From Labilithrix sp. (GTDB lineage Bacteria > Myxococcota_A > Polyangia > Polyangiales > Polyangiaceae): a DNA stretch of 64,000 nt. The translations under genes and the position numbers were made by a program. This document shows, in pieces, positions 7,077 to 14,268 of the stretch (position 1 is its first letter; each line of letters starts with the position of its first letter). A model generated the notes under the pieces. That model ran no database searches. It was not told the DNA's origin and saw only the letters and a program-made list of their open reading frames with translations. Location: positions 1-64,000 of the forward strand of contig JAHBWA010000032.1 in NCBI GenBank assembly GCA_019637195.1, read 5' to 3'.

Positions 7077-9524
7077 TCAGACGTAGAGCGTGAGGGAGAA
7101 GAAGAAGGTCCGCGGCGGCCCCACGGTGACGTGACGGAAGGGCACGCGCGCCGGGGTCGCCGCGCGCGAGAAGTTCGACGCGTAGACGAACTGGCCGTCG
7201 TACCAGCTCGCGTCGAGGAGGTTGAACACGTCGATCCCGAGCTCGACCTCCTTCAGGCGGAGCGCGGCGGAGGCGTCGACGAGGAAGACGTGGCGGCCGA
7301 GCTCGCCGAACGGGAGCGGGCGACCGACGAGGCCCTCGAGCCCGGCGCCCACCCGCGCCTCGAGATCGCGCCCGAGCACCCGGCCGAGCTTCTGCTTGGC
7401 GGCGGCGTCGGTCCGGAGCACGAGCTGCGGCACGTACGGGAGCAGATCACCCTTTCCGTACTGGGAGTCCGCGCCGGTGAACGACGCGTGCGTGTAGGTC
7501 GCGCTGCTCGAGAGCAGGAGGAGCTCGCCCGCGCGCGCGGTCATCTCGGCGGCGAGCCCCCGGCGCGCCGTCCCCGGGACGCGCTCGTTGCGCGCGGTCG
7601 CGGGATCGAAGACGAGGTCCTCGGAGAGATCGGTGTAGAAGCCCGCGAGGGAGCCCGCGAGACGCGCGCCGTCGCCGTAGCGGACCCCCAGCTCGTAGCT
7701 CGACACCTCCGTCAAGAACGTGCGCTCGCCGTTCGACAGCCCGCGCGCTTGCGGCGAGCGGAAGCCGTCGCCGTAGCTCGCCACGACGTGCGTGCGCGGG
7801 AGGACGCCGTAGTCGAGCGTGAGCTTCTTGCCGAAGTGAGCGCCCTGCGCCGCGCGAGCCTGCGCCGGCGCGAGCGCCCCCTGCGCGTTCACGCGGTCCT
7901 CCGCGGCGTACGAGAGGCCGTCGACGCGGACGCCCCCGCGGATCGCGAGGCGCCGCACCGGATGGATCGCCGTATCGGCGTAGGCGGCGATGTTCGTGCC
8001 GCGCACGGCCGCGTCGACGAGCGTCTGCGTGGGGACGTCGTTGACGTCCGAGAGGCGCCGCTGCGACTGCTCGATGACGTCATGGCGCCCGTAGACGCCG
8101 ATCTCGACGGCGTCGCGCGGCGAGAGGAGGGTGACGCCCTTGCGGTACGACGCGGTCGCGCCCGCGGTGAGGCTCTCGTTCACCTGCTGGGTGTTGTCGC
8201 TGTCGAGCCGGTCGGCCCCGCCGCGCTGCGTGTCGGCGAACCATCCCGTGAAGTTCTGTCGGAGGTGGAGCGAGCGAAGCACGACGAACGGCGCGATCGC
8301 CCAGCGACCGTGGTCGTCGTCCTTGTGGAGCTCGAGGAGGAGCTGGTTGCGCGACGAGTAGCCTCCCTGCTTCGGATCGAGGGTCGCGAAGCGGTCGAGT
8401 CGACCGGACTCGACGTCCGCGGCCGGGACGACGCCCGCCGAGTCGTAGCGCCCCGCGTAGGTGGACGCGAGGACGCGCAGCGAGAGCCCGCCGTCGAAGT
8501 CGTGGGTCCCCTGCGCGATCATCGACGCTCGTCGCGCCGCGCGGCTCGGGCCGAAGCCGTCGGTCGAGTAGACCTCACCGGCCGCGAACGTCTCGTCGCT
8601 CGCGTCCTTCGGGTGGTAGGCGAGGAAGAGCCGCTTCGCGCCGAACGAGCCGACGGTCCCCTTCACCGTCGCGCCGGGCTCGGCGTAGCCGAGCTTCATC
8701 CGGATCGAGCCGGCGACCGCGAAATCCCCCTGCTTCGGATCGTAGGTGCCGGGCGTGGCCTGCACTTCGCGGATGACCTCCGGCATCACGAAATGGAGGT
8801 CGGCGTACCCCTGGCCGTGGACGTTCGACACCTCGTTGATCGGCACGCCACCGACCCACAGCTCGAGGTCCTGGCCGTGCACCGCGTCGAAGCCGCGGAG
8901 GAAGATCTGATGCGCCTTCCCCTCGCCCGAGTGCTGCGTGACGAAGACGCCGGGGACGACGGCGAGCGCGTCGCTCGCCGTTCGATGCGGAGCCGCCATG
9001 ATGACGTCACGCCCGCGGACGACCTCGGACGCGCTGCGCGGCGGCGCGTCACCGCTGACCCGCACGTCGCGCGCGTGAGCGGCGTCCTCCGCGGCGGCGC
9101 CCGTCGCTTCCGCGGCGGCGGCCGTCGTCGCCGTCGGCGACCCCGACGAGCTGGGGACGTGCCCCGCGCCCGCGCCCGCGAACCGCACGACGCTCCGGAT
9201 CTTCGCGGCGACGGGCTTGCCGTCGCGGCGCGCCGGCTCGAACGTCCACGTCCGCGCCGCCGCGAGCGCGGCTCGGTCGAGCTCCGGGCTCACGTGCACC
9301 TCGACCTCGGCGCTCGACACGCGACCGTCCTCGCCGACGACGAGGACGACCGGCACGACGACGTCGTGGGTCTCGGCGCGCCCGCCTGGCCACGTCGGCG
9401 CCGGCTGCGTCTTCGCCTGCGGCTGGACGACGTCATGGGCGCGCGCCGGCCGGGCACCGAGCGTCAGCCAGGACGCGAGGAGGAGGAGCGCGAGCGCCCA
9501 GCGCGAGCGGTCCGGACGTCGCAT
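7077..9524 (-). CDS. TonB-dependent receptor with N-terminal TonB-C-like domain (probable nickel uptake)
   Basis: An 815-residue outer-membrane receptor. After a signal peptide (about 1-29) comes a TonB C-terminal-like domain, about 45-115: VVPVVLVVGEDGRVSSAEV, LDRAALAAARTWTFEPARRDGKPV. An Ala-rich linker follows, then the plug (about 165-280: SDALAVVPGVFVTQHSG, IFLRGFDAVHGQDLELWVGG, EVQATPGTYDPKQGDFAVAGSI) and the 22-strand barrel to the C-terminal FFFSLTLYV. Receptors pull substrates through the outer membrane with TonB energy. Nickel is proposed because the promoter carries the NikR-type operator 10 bases before the ATG and the locus has NikR and a NicO permease. The TonB-C domain is normally on the energising partner, so the fusion is unusual, though seen in other myxobacterial receptors. 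Confidence 0.88.
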   Translation of the reverse strand: MRRPDRSRWALALLLLASWLTLGARPARAHDVVQPQAKTQPAPTWPGGRAETHDVVVPVVLVVGEDGRVSSAEVEVHVSPELDRAALAAARTWTFEPARRDGKPVAAKIRSVVRFAGAGAGHVPSSSGSPTATTAAAAEATGAAAEDAAHARDVRVSGDAPPRSASEVVRGRDVIMAAPHRTASDALAVVPGVFVTQHSGEGKAHQIFLRGFDAVHGQDLELWVGGVPINEVSNVHGQGYADLHFVMPEVIREVQATPGTYDPKQGDFAVAGSIRMKLGYAEPGATVKGTVGSFGAKRLFLAYHPKDASDETFAAGEVYSTDGFGPSRAARRASMIAQGTHDFDGGLSLRVLASTYAGRYDSAGVVPAADVESGRLDRFATLDPKQGGYSSRNQLLLELHKDDDHGRWAIAPFVVLRSLHLRQNFTGWFADTQRGGADRLDSDNTQQVNESLTAGATASYRKGVTLLSPRDAVEIGVYGRHDVIEQSQRRLSDVNDVPTQTLVDAAVRGTNIAAYADTAIHPVRRLAIRGGVRVDGLSYAAEDRVNAQGALAPAQARAAQGAHFGKKLTLDYGVLPRTHVVASYGDGFRSPQARGLSNGERTFLTEVSSYELGVRYGDGARLAGSLAGFYTDLSEDLVFDPATARNERVPGTARRGLAAEMTARAGELLLLSSSATYTHASFTGADSQYGKGDLLPYVPQLVLRTDAAAKQKLGRVLGRDLEARVGAGLEGLVGRPLPFGELGRHVFLVDASAALRLKEVELGIDVFNLLDASWYDGQFVYASNFSRAATPARVPFRHVTVGPPRTFFFSLTLYV

Positions 9525-9862
9525 CGGGAGCTACGTAGCATGAATTTGGGAGAGCGTGCCACGCTCCAGCCTGGTTGGCGCGTCCTCCGACACGACCGGC
9601 CGTATCGGTCAAGGCTCGAGGCCCGATTGGCAGAGCGTCGCCCGGCGGCGCACCTCGCGATCTCCATCTGCGAGCGCGACCGCGACCGCCGACTCGCGCG
9701 CCGCGGATCCCGCCCCGCGAACCCCGGGCGCGCTCGCAGCCCCCGCCCTCCCCCACGCGAGCCCGGGGACGGAGCCCCCAACGGGATCCTGGCCGCCGCG
9801 GGATCACGGGACGTGCTCCGCACCGGCCGTGCCCGCCGCGCTGGCCGCGCGGCCCCCTCGCC
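9525..9862. other. intergenic region between nikR and the TonB receptor
   Basis: It holds the operator at 9535-9562, which includes a 7-bp inverted repeat (GAGCGTG-C-CACGCTC, 9552-9566). The rest is GC-rich with no convincing gene, T-run terminator or repeat. The open frames crossing it on both strands lack ribosome sites and recognisable domains. Confidence 0.5.
9535..9562 (-). promoter_or_regulatory. candidate NikR operator, TonB receptor promoter
   Basis: On the coding (minus) strand this reads GTGGCAC, 14 bases, ATGCTAC, ending 10 bases before the receptor ATG. It aligns with the transporter site over its whole length: both continue GC-x-CTCTC after the first arm and both end TGCTACG followed by TAGC. 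The matching spacing, flanks and distance to the start codon make a shared regulator likely. Confidence 0.65.
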
Positions 9863-10465
9863 CTACGTCCGCCGGCTGCGCCCGCTCGCCTTCCGCCCCG
9901 CCGCGCTCCCCTCATGCCCGTGCCCGTGCCCGTGCCCGTGCCCGTGCCCGTGCGAGTGTCCGTGCCCGACGGCGCCGCCCCGCCGCTTCTCTCCCTTCCC
10001 GGTCGCGCTCGCTTTGCCGGAAGCCCCCGGCTTCACCGCGCCCGCGCCTGTGCCGTTCGCCGGCTCGATCGCGATGAGCTCCATCCCGCCGTGCTTCACC
10101 CCGCGCGTCGCGAGGAGCTTTCCGCCCGCGCGCTTCAGCTCGTCGGACGGCCCCTTCATCACGATCACCTCCAGGCAGTGATCGTGGTCGAGGTGCACGT
10201 GCAACGCGGAGTTCACCTTGTCGCCGAGGGCGTGCTGGAAGTCGGTGAGTCGCTCGGTGAGGTCGCGGACGTGATGATCGTAGACGAGCGTGAGCGAAGC
10301 GACGGCGTTGGCTCCCGTCGTCACGCGCGCGCGCGTGATCTCGGCACGCACGAGATCGCGCAGCAGCTCCGAGCGTGTCCCACCACGCTCCGCGACGAGC
10401 GCGTCGAACTCCTCGAGCAGCGATCCCTCCATGGCGACCCCGAAGCGAACCAGCGAGTCCTTCAT
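9863..10465 (-). CDS. nikR: nickel-responsive regulator NikR with His-rich C-terminal tail
   Basis: A 200-residue protein. Residues 1-45 are a ribbon-helix-helix DNA-binding domain (VRFGVAMEGSLLEEFD, GTRSELLRDLVRAEI). Residues 55-135 are the ACT-like nickel domain. H78, H89, H91 and C97 have exactly the spacing of the four nickel ligands H76, H87, H89 and C95 of Escherichia coli NikR, and LHVHLDHDHCLEVIVMKG is close to the canonical sequence. The last 60 residues are extra: Gly/Ala/Lys-rich, then HGHSHGHGHGHGHGHGHE, a nickel-buffering-type tail absent from standard NikR (about 130-150 residues). It probably represses the receptor, lipoprotein and transporter genes when nickel is plentiful. 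No copy of the operator is visible before its own start. Confidence 0.93.
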   Translation of the reverse strand: MKDSLVRFGVAMEGSLLEEFDALVAERGGTRSELLRDLVRAEITRARVTTGANAVASLTLVYDHHVRDLTERLTDFQHALGDKVNSALHVHLDHDHCLEVIVMKGPSDELKRAGGKLLATRGVKHGGMELIAIEPANGTGAGAVKPGASGKASATGKGEKRRGGAVGHGHSHGHGHGHGHGHGHEGSAAGRKASGRSRRT

Positions 10466-10800
10466 CTCGGCGCCATCCTAGTACCGCGCCCCCCAGGTTC
10501 GCACCGGGTTTGGGCCGAGGCGCCCAGCTGGCGGCGTGAGGCGGGCCTGCCCCGCGTCGCGAAGAGCCCCGACGCCCCGGCGTCGCGAAGAGCCCCGACG
10601 CCCCGGCGTCGCGAAGCGCCCCGACGCCCGCGCCGCGCGGCGGGCCCGGTCTCGCGTCCGTCCACCGATCCGCTCCGGCGGCTCGGGCGTAGCCTCTCCC
10701 AAAGCCCGTCCGCAGAGCGCGACCCGGCCCGCACCACCCCCACGACACCGAAATGGACCGGAGCGCCGCTCCACCCCTTGGTGTAAGCTCGGATAGGACC
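10466..10800. other. intergenic region with GC-rich repeats
   Basis: No gene seen. It contains the 26-bp tandem repeat listed at 10555-10632. The promoter of the downstream gene probably lies near 10740-10795. Confidence 0.5.
10555..10632. repeat. 26-bp tandem repeat, three copies
   Basis: Copies start at 10555, 10581 and 10607. The first two are identical and the third differs at a few positions. Each unit contains CGTCGCGAAG and CGACGCC. At each junction CGACGCC-CC-GGCGTCG forms a 7-bp hairpin (10571-10586, 10597-10612). Confidence 0.85.
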
Positions 10801-11418
10801 GTGAGCGATTCGAACCTCGGCCTCGAAGACCTCCTCCAGCGGCGTTTGCCGTCGGCCGTCTCGCGCGACGACGCGTCGCTGGCGGAGTCCGGTGTCGCCG
10901 ACGCCGACCTCGCGGGCACGAAGGACGCAGTCGCGGCGGTCGGTCTCGCGACCTCACCGGCCGCCCCTCCTGCGGCCCTCCGCGAGCGGCTGCTCGCCTC
11001 GCGCGAACGACCGGGCCGGTACGGCATCTTCGCGGACCGCGTCGCGCGCCTCTTCGACCTCCCGCTGGCCGACGCCGAGGCGCTCATGGGGCGCATCGAG
11101 AGCCCGAGCGAATGGACGGCCTTCCTCGTCGACGGCCTCGAGATGATCCCGGTGATGGCCGGACCGTCGTGCGCCGGGGCGGTCGCCACGCTCGTCCGCA
11201 TCCAGCCGGGGGCGACCTTCCCGGACCACGCGCATCGGGGCGACGAGACGATGCTCGTGCTCGACGGCGGCTTCCGCGAGCCCGCCGTCGGCGGCGAAGA
11301 GGTGTGGCGGGGCGACGAGGTCTTCCGCGGCGACGGCACCGAGCACGCGCTCGTCGCGCTGCCGGGCGTGCCTTGCGTCGCCGCGGTGGTGATCTTCGGT
11401 CACGCCGACCTCCGCTGA
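10801..11418 (+). CDS. ChrR-like cupin protein (anti-sigma factor-type), no adjacent sigma gene
   Basis: A 205-residue cytoplasmic protein from GTG 10801. Residues of about 60-110 match the N-terminal region of ChrR-type anti-sigma factors (ALRERLLASRERPGRYGIFADRVARLFDL). The C-terminal half is a cupin: FPDHAHRGDETMLVLDGGFRE with two His and a Glu placed as metal ligands, then GTEHALVALPGVPCVAAVVI. ChrR proteins hold ECF sigma factors inactive and release them on singlet oxygen or similar stress. The zinc-binding N-terminal HxxxCxxC of true ChrR is not visible and no sigma gene adjoins it. It may act on a distant sigma factor or be a stand-alone ChrR-like cupin. An upstream ATG (10753) gives an unlikely N-terminus. 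Confidence 0.75.
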   Translation: MSDSNLGLEDLLQRRLPSAVSRDDASLAESGVADADLAGTKDAVAAVGLATSPAAPPAALRERLLASRERPGRYGIFADRVARLFDLPLADAEALMGRIESPSEWTAFLVDGLEMIPVMAGPSCAGAVATLVRIQPGATFPDHAHRGDETMLVLDGGFREPAVGGEEVWRGDEVFRGDGTEHALVALPGVPCVAAVVIFGHADLR

Positions 11419-11449
11419 TCCCGCGCGCCAGCGCAGGGATCGGAGGACG

Positions 11450-11668
11450 TCACCACGCGTAGCGCGCGTCGCTCTCGTCGACGATGACGACCTCGGCCTC
11501 GGTCGACGGCGGGGTGACGAGCGCCCAGCGCCAGTGCCCGCGCGCGTGGACCTCGCAAGCCCACTCCTCGTGCGGTGGCTCGTCCTCGCCCGCGATGAGG
11601 ATGATCCACGGCGCGGGAGCGCCGCAGTCGAAGCACCGGCCGGGATCGGTGTCGTTTTCGAACGCCAT
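11450..11668 (-). CDS. small CxxC protein of unknown function
   Basis: A 72-residue protein. It begins MAFENDTDPGRCFDCGAPAPW, so a CxxC knuckle is present, and a later Cys (EWACEVHARGH) with two His could complete a single zinc site. The rest is acidic with many Val residues. No family recognised. The frame is clean, and the composition (no long Arg/Ala runs) looks coding, unlike the overlapping frames. Confidence 0.6.
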   Translation of the reverse strand: MAFENDTDPGRCFDCGAPAPWIILIAGEDEPPHEEWACEVHARGHWRWALVTPPSTEAEVVIVDESDARYAW

Positions 11669-11775
11669 ACGGGGAACATGTGCAACGCACGTGCCCTCCG
11701 CAGCGGCGCGCGCGACGCTCGCGCTCGGCCGTCGCGCGCCGCCCGCTCGGCCGTCCTGCGCCATCCGCCGCGCGC

Positions 11776-12597
11776 TCAGCCGCCGCGCGCGCCGAGCAGG
11801 ACACCGCGCTCGCCGAGATCGGCCAGGAGCCGAGCCGCTCCCGCGAGCACGGCGTCGTCGAGCGGATGCGCCTTCGCCGCGCACGCAGCGACCAGCGCCG
11901 GACCGAGGGCGTCGCCCGCGAACAACCGCTCGAGGATCACGGCCGCGAGCGGGGTGAGCTCGAGGAACCGCGATCGATGCTCGCCGTCGCGGTACACGAG
12001 GATCGACACCGGGCGCGCCGCCGGCTCCGCGTCGAGATCGTCCGACGGGACCTCGTTCACCGCCCAGGCGAGCTGGATGAGCTGCTTCGGCTCGGCGAAG
12101 ACGAGCGGCAGCTCGGCCGACACCTCCGCCAGCGGCGGCGGAGGGAGCGGCCGTGGAGCGATGCCGATCGTGAAGTCGAGCAGCTCGAGCTCGGCGTAGT
12201 CGGCGATCCAGCGCGGCAGACGGGCGTCGGCGCGCCACCGCGGCGCGGCCCACGCGACGAACTCCGACGGCACGTCGCGGAGGTGGGGCGTGCGCGGACC
12301 GACCTGGTCGAGGAAGGCAGACATCGCACGGTCGAGCTCGCCAGGGACGCGCCGGTCGAGGCGCGCGCGTGTTCGCTCGAGCATCCGCGCGATCACACCT
12401 GTCACGTTGTGGCGGACGAGTCGCCGGTAGAGCCCCAGCCGCCGCGGCGCCGCGAGGAGCGCCTCCGCGTCTTCGCCCGCGACGCCGTGGGCGGCGAGGA
12501 ACGTCGCGAGATCGGCGTCGACGGCGGCGCCGTCCTCACCGAGGCAGGCGCTCGCGAACATCGCCTGCAGCCGCTCCGTCGCGCGCGCGTCGCTCAT
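11776..12597 (-). CDS. DUF2063-family partner of the MNIO enzyme (BufC/MbnC-like)
   Basis: A 273-residue protein whose ATG overlaps the MNIO stop (ATGA, 12594-12597), so the two are translated together. The N-terminal half fits DUF2063: GLYRRLVRHNVTGVIARML near residue 55, then LRDVPSEFVAWAAPRW and IADYAELELLDF. In known MNIO pathways (methanobactin MbnC, bufferin BufC) this protein recognises the precursor leader and forms a complex with the iron enzyme. The C-terminal half, with LVYRDGEHRSRFLELTPLAAVIL and a helical end, resembles the winged-helix-like part of such partners. It presumably presents the lipoprotein precursor encoded at 13681-14148. Membership of DUF2063 is by pattern, not search. 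Confidence 0.8.
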   Translation of the reverse strand: MSDARATERLQAMFASACLGEDGAAVDADLATFLAAHGVAGEDAEALLAAPRRLGLYRRLVRHNVTGVIARMLERTRARLDRRVPGELDRAMSAFLDQVGPRTPHLRDVPSEFVAWAAPRWRADARLPRWIADYAELELLDFTIGIAPRPLPPPPLAEVSAELPLVFAEPKQLIQLAWAVNEVPSDDLDAEPAARPVSILVYRDGEHRSRFLELTPLAAVILERLFAGDALGPALVAACAAKAHPLDDAVLAGAARLLADLGERGVLLGARGG

Positions 12598-13547
12598 CGC
12601 GCGATCTCCGCTCCCGCGAGATCGCGGTGCGCCTCGCCCCGGGCGGCCGCGTGGGCCGCGACCGCGCGCTGCCACACCTCGTCGACCCGGCGCACCTCGT
12701 CGACGAGCTCTGCGAGCGGCGGGATCGACTGATCGCGCTCGAGCAGCACCGGCACGGGGCCGGTCTTCACGAGGACGCGCTCGAGGAGCGCCATGACCTC
12801 GCTCGCGACGTCGCTGCCGTGCGTGTCGACGATCAGCAGTCCCTCGCGCGCCGCGAGGTCGCGCGGGCGCTCCGCGAGGACGAGCTCGGCCTCCGTCTCG
12901 GAGAACCAGTCGTGCCCGGCGACGTGCATCTGCACGACGCGCTCGAGCGGGACGGTGCGCATCCACGCGTCCACGTCGTAGCCGAAGTTCGTCGCGTTCA
13001 CCCAGGCGTTGTTGACGTCGAGCATCAGCCCGCAATCGGCCGCCTCGCAGACGCGCGCGATGAACTCCGCCTCGGACATCTCGCGCTTGCCGGGGTGCAG
13101 GTAGAAGCTGACGTTCTCGATCGCCATCGGACGGCCGATCGCGTCCTGGGCGCGCTTGATCCGGTCGGCGATGCGCGTCACCTCCGCGCGCTTGAACGCG
13201 ACCGGCAAGAGCTCGTGGAGGACGACGCCGCCGTGCGTGCTGAAGCAGAGGTGGTCCGAGTGCCACGGGCTCCCGACGCGCGCGATGAAATCACGGAGCC
13301 CCGCGAGGTACTCGCGGCGGAGTGGATCGACGCCGCCGAGGCTCATCGTCAGGCCGTGGGTGACGATCGGCCAGACGTCGCGCGCCCGCTCGAGGGCCTC
13401 GTCGTAGTAGCCGCCGCGCCCCATGTAGTTCTCGGGCGAGACCTCGAGGAACGCGATCGCCGGCTTCTGCTCGAGGATCTCGTCGATGAAGTCCCACCGG
13501 AGGCCGAGGCCGACGCCGTCGATCTTCTGGCTCCGCGCCTCCGTCAT
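12594..13547 (-). CDS. MNIO (DUF692) multinuclear iron oxidative enzyme, RiPP-modifying
   Basis: A 317-residue TIM-barrel enzyme of the DUF692/MNIO family. The metal-binding signatures are all present in order: SPWHSDHLCF, AIENVSFY, LMLDVNNAWVNATNFGYD, VVQMHVAGH, LLIVDTHGSDV and LLERDQSIPPLAEL. Family members use two or three iron ions and oxygen to remodel cysteines or other residues of ribosomally made peptides (MbnB makes oxazolone-thioamides; BufB makes thiooxazoles). The gene follows the Cys-repeat lipoprotein precursor and overlaps the DUF2063 partner, the classic three-gene set. ATG 13547 gives a normal N-terminus (IDGVGLGLRWDFIDEIL). All visible catalytic residues are intact, so the enzyme should be active. 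Confidence 0.93.
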   Translation of the reverse strand: MTEARSQKIDGVGLGLRWDFIDEILEQKPAIAFLEVSPENYMGRGGYYDEALERARDVWPIVTHGLTMSLGGVDPLRREYLAGLRDFIARVGSPWHSDHLCFSTHGGVVLHELLPVAFKRAEVTRIADRIKRAQDAIGRPMAIENVSFYLHPGKREMSEAEFIARVCEAADCGLMLDVNNAWVNATNFGYDVDAWMRTVPLERVVQMHVAGHDWFSETEAELVLAERPRDLAAREGLLIVDTHGSDVASEVMALLERVLVKTGPVPVLLERDQSIPPLAELVDEVRRVDEVWQRAVAAHAAARGEAHRDLAGAEIAR

Positions 13548-13606
13548 CGCGTGAGCCTCGGCATCGCGCCTCCGGCGGCCCGAGGGCGAGCGCCACGAAA
13601 CACGAC

Positions 13607-13644
13607 CCGGCCGGGCGAGCGCTGACGCGCGCCGTCCCGGCCGG
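13607..13644 (-). other. hairpin between precursor and MNIO genes
   Basis: Arms CCGGCCGGG (13607-13615) and CCCGGCCGG (13636-13644) can form a 9-bp all-GC stem with a 20-base loop in the transcript. It has no T-run. Stems of this kind between an abundant precursor and its enzymes often lower downstream expression or protect the precursor mRNA; that role is inferred. Confidence 0.45.
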
Positions 13645-13680
13645 TGCTCGAGCCCGCGAGCCGGCGCGCGCCGGCCCCGC

Positions 13681-14148
13681 TCATTTCTTGTTGGCGCAGG
13701 TGCCGGCGCCGCAGCTCGCCGCGCCGCCCTTCTTGGCAGCAGGCGCAGCCGCCGGCTTCTTCGCGTCCGCCGGCTTCTTCGGCGTCGCGTCCGGAGCCGA
13801 GGCCGCGGCCGCGGTGGTCGCGGGCGCAGCCGCCGGCGTCGCGTCGGTCGCCGGCGCGGCCTCCCCCGTCTTGCCCTCGGGCTTCGCGCCGCAGCCGCCT
13901 TCGCCGCCCTTGTGCGCGCCGCAGCCGCCTTCGCCGCCCTTGTGCGCGCCGCAGCCGCCTTCACCACCCTTGCCCGCGCCGCAGCTCCCCTCGCCGGGCT
14001 TGGCTTCGCTGCCCGCCGCCGGGGTCTCCGTGGAGGTCACCGGCGACTCCGCCGGCTTGTCGCCGCCGCCGCATGCCGCCATGACCACGCTCGTACCGAG
14101 AACGGCGAGCGCTCCGGCAATCTTCTCTACGGACAGGTTCGGTCGCAT
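13681..14148 (-). CDS. lipoprotein precursor peptide with EGxCGA repeats (bufferin-like RiPP)
   Basis: A 155-residue protein with a strong ribosome site (AAAGGAG, 8 bases before ATG 14148). The signal peptide ends in VVMAAC, a lipoprotein-type site with C26. The core, residues 52-90, holds four Cys motifs at exact 10-residue spacing: EGSCGA then three EGGCGA, with C56, C66, C76 and C86, two of them followed by HK. A Pro/Ala/Lys-rich stretch leads to a C-terminal SCGAGTC with C146 and C151. EGxCG repeats behind an export signal, next to a MNIO and a DUF2063 gene, match bufferin precursors, whose modified cysteines bind copper in the periplasm. Here the product would be membrane-anchored, which is not the usual form. 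The 30-bp DNA repeat behind the core is perfect in two units. Confidence 0.85.
   Translation of the reverse strand: MRPNLSVEKIAGALAVLGTSVVMAACGGGDKPAESPVTSTETPAAGSEAKPGEGSCGAGKGGEGGCGAHKGGEGGCGAHKGGEGGCGAKPEGKTGEAAPATDATPAAAPATTAAAASAPDATPKKPADAKKPAAAPAAKKGGAASCGAGTCANKK
13891..13980. repeat. 30-bp in-frame tandem repeat encoding the Cys core
   Basis: Units 13891-13920 and 13921-13950 are identical; 13951-13980 differs at four or so positions, and a fourth, more diverged unit follows. Each encodes one ten-residue EGGCGA block of the precursor peptide, so core copy number can change by slippage without frameshift. Confidence 0.9.
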
Positions 14149-14268
14149 ACCTCTCACTCCTTTGGTTGATCGTCACGAACGGTCAGCACCACGAGCGCGC
14201 GTGTCGTCTGCACGAATCGCCGCGCGGCCGGTGGGGACGAGAGCCCCCCGCAGCGGCCGAAGACGTTA

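Noticed and set aside
9914-9967. CCCGTG hexamer run as microsatellite or regulatory array
   Set aside because: It is coding: it specifies the His-rich tail of NikR in frame.
7131-10181. 1016-codon open frame on the plus strand
   Set aside because: It is antisense to the TonB receptor and nikR, Arg/Ala/Val-rich, with no domain or ribosome site; a GC-skew shadow frame.
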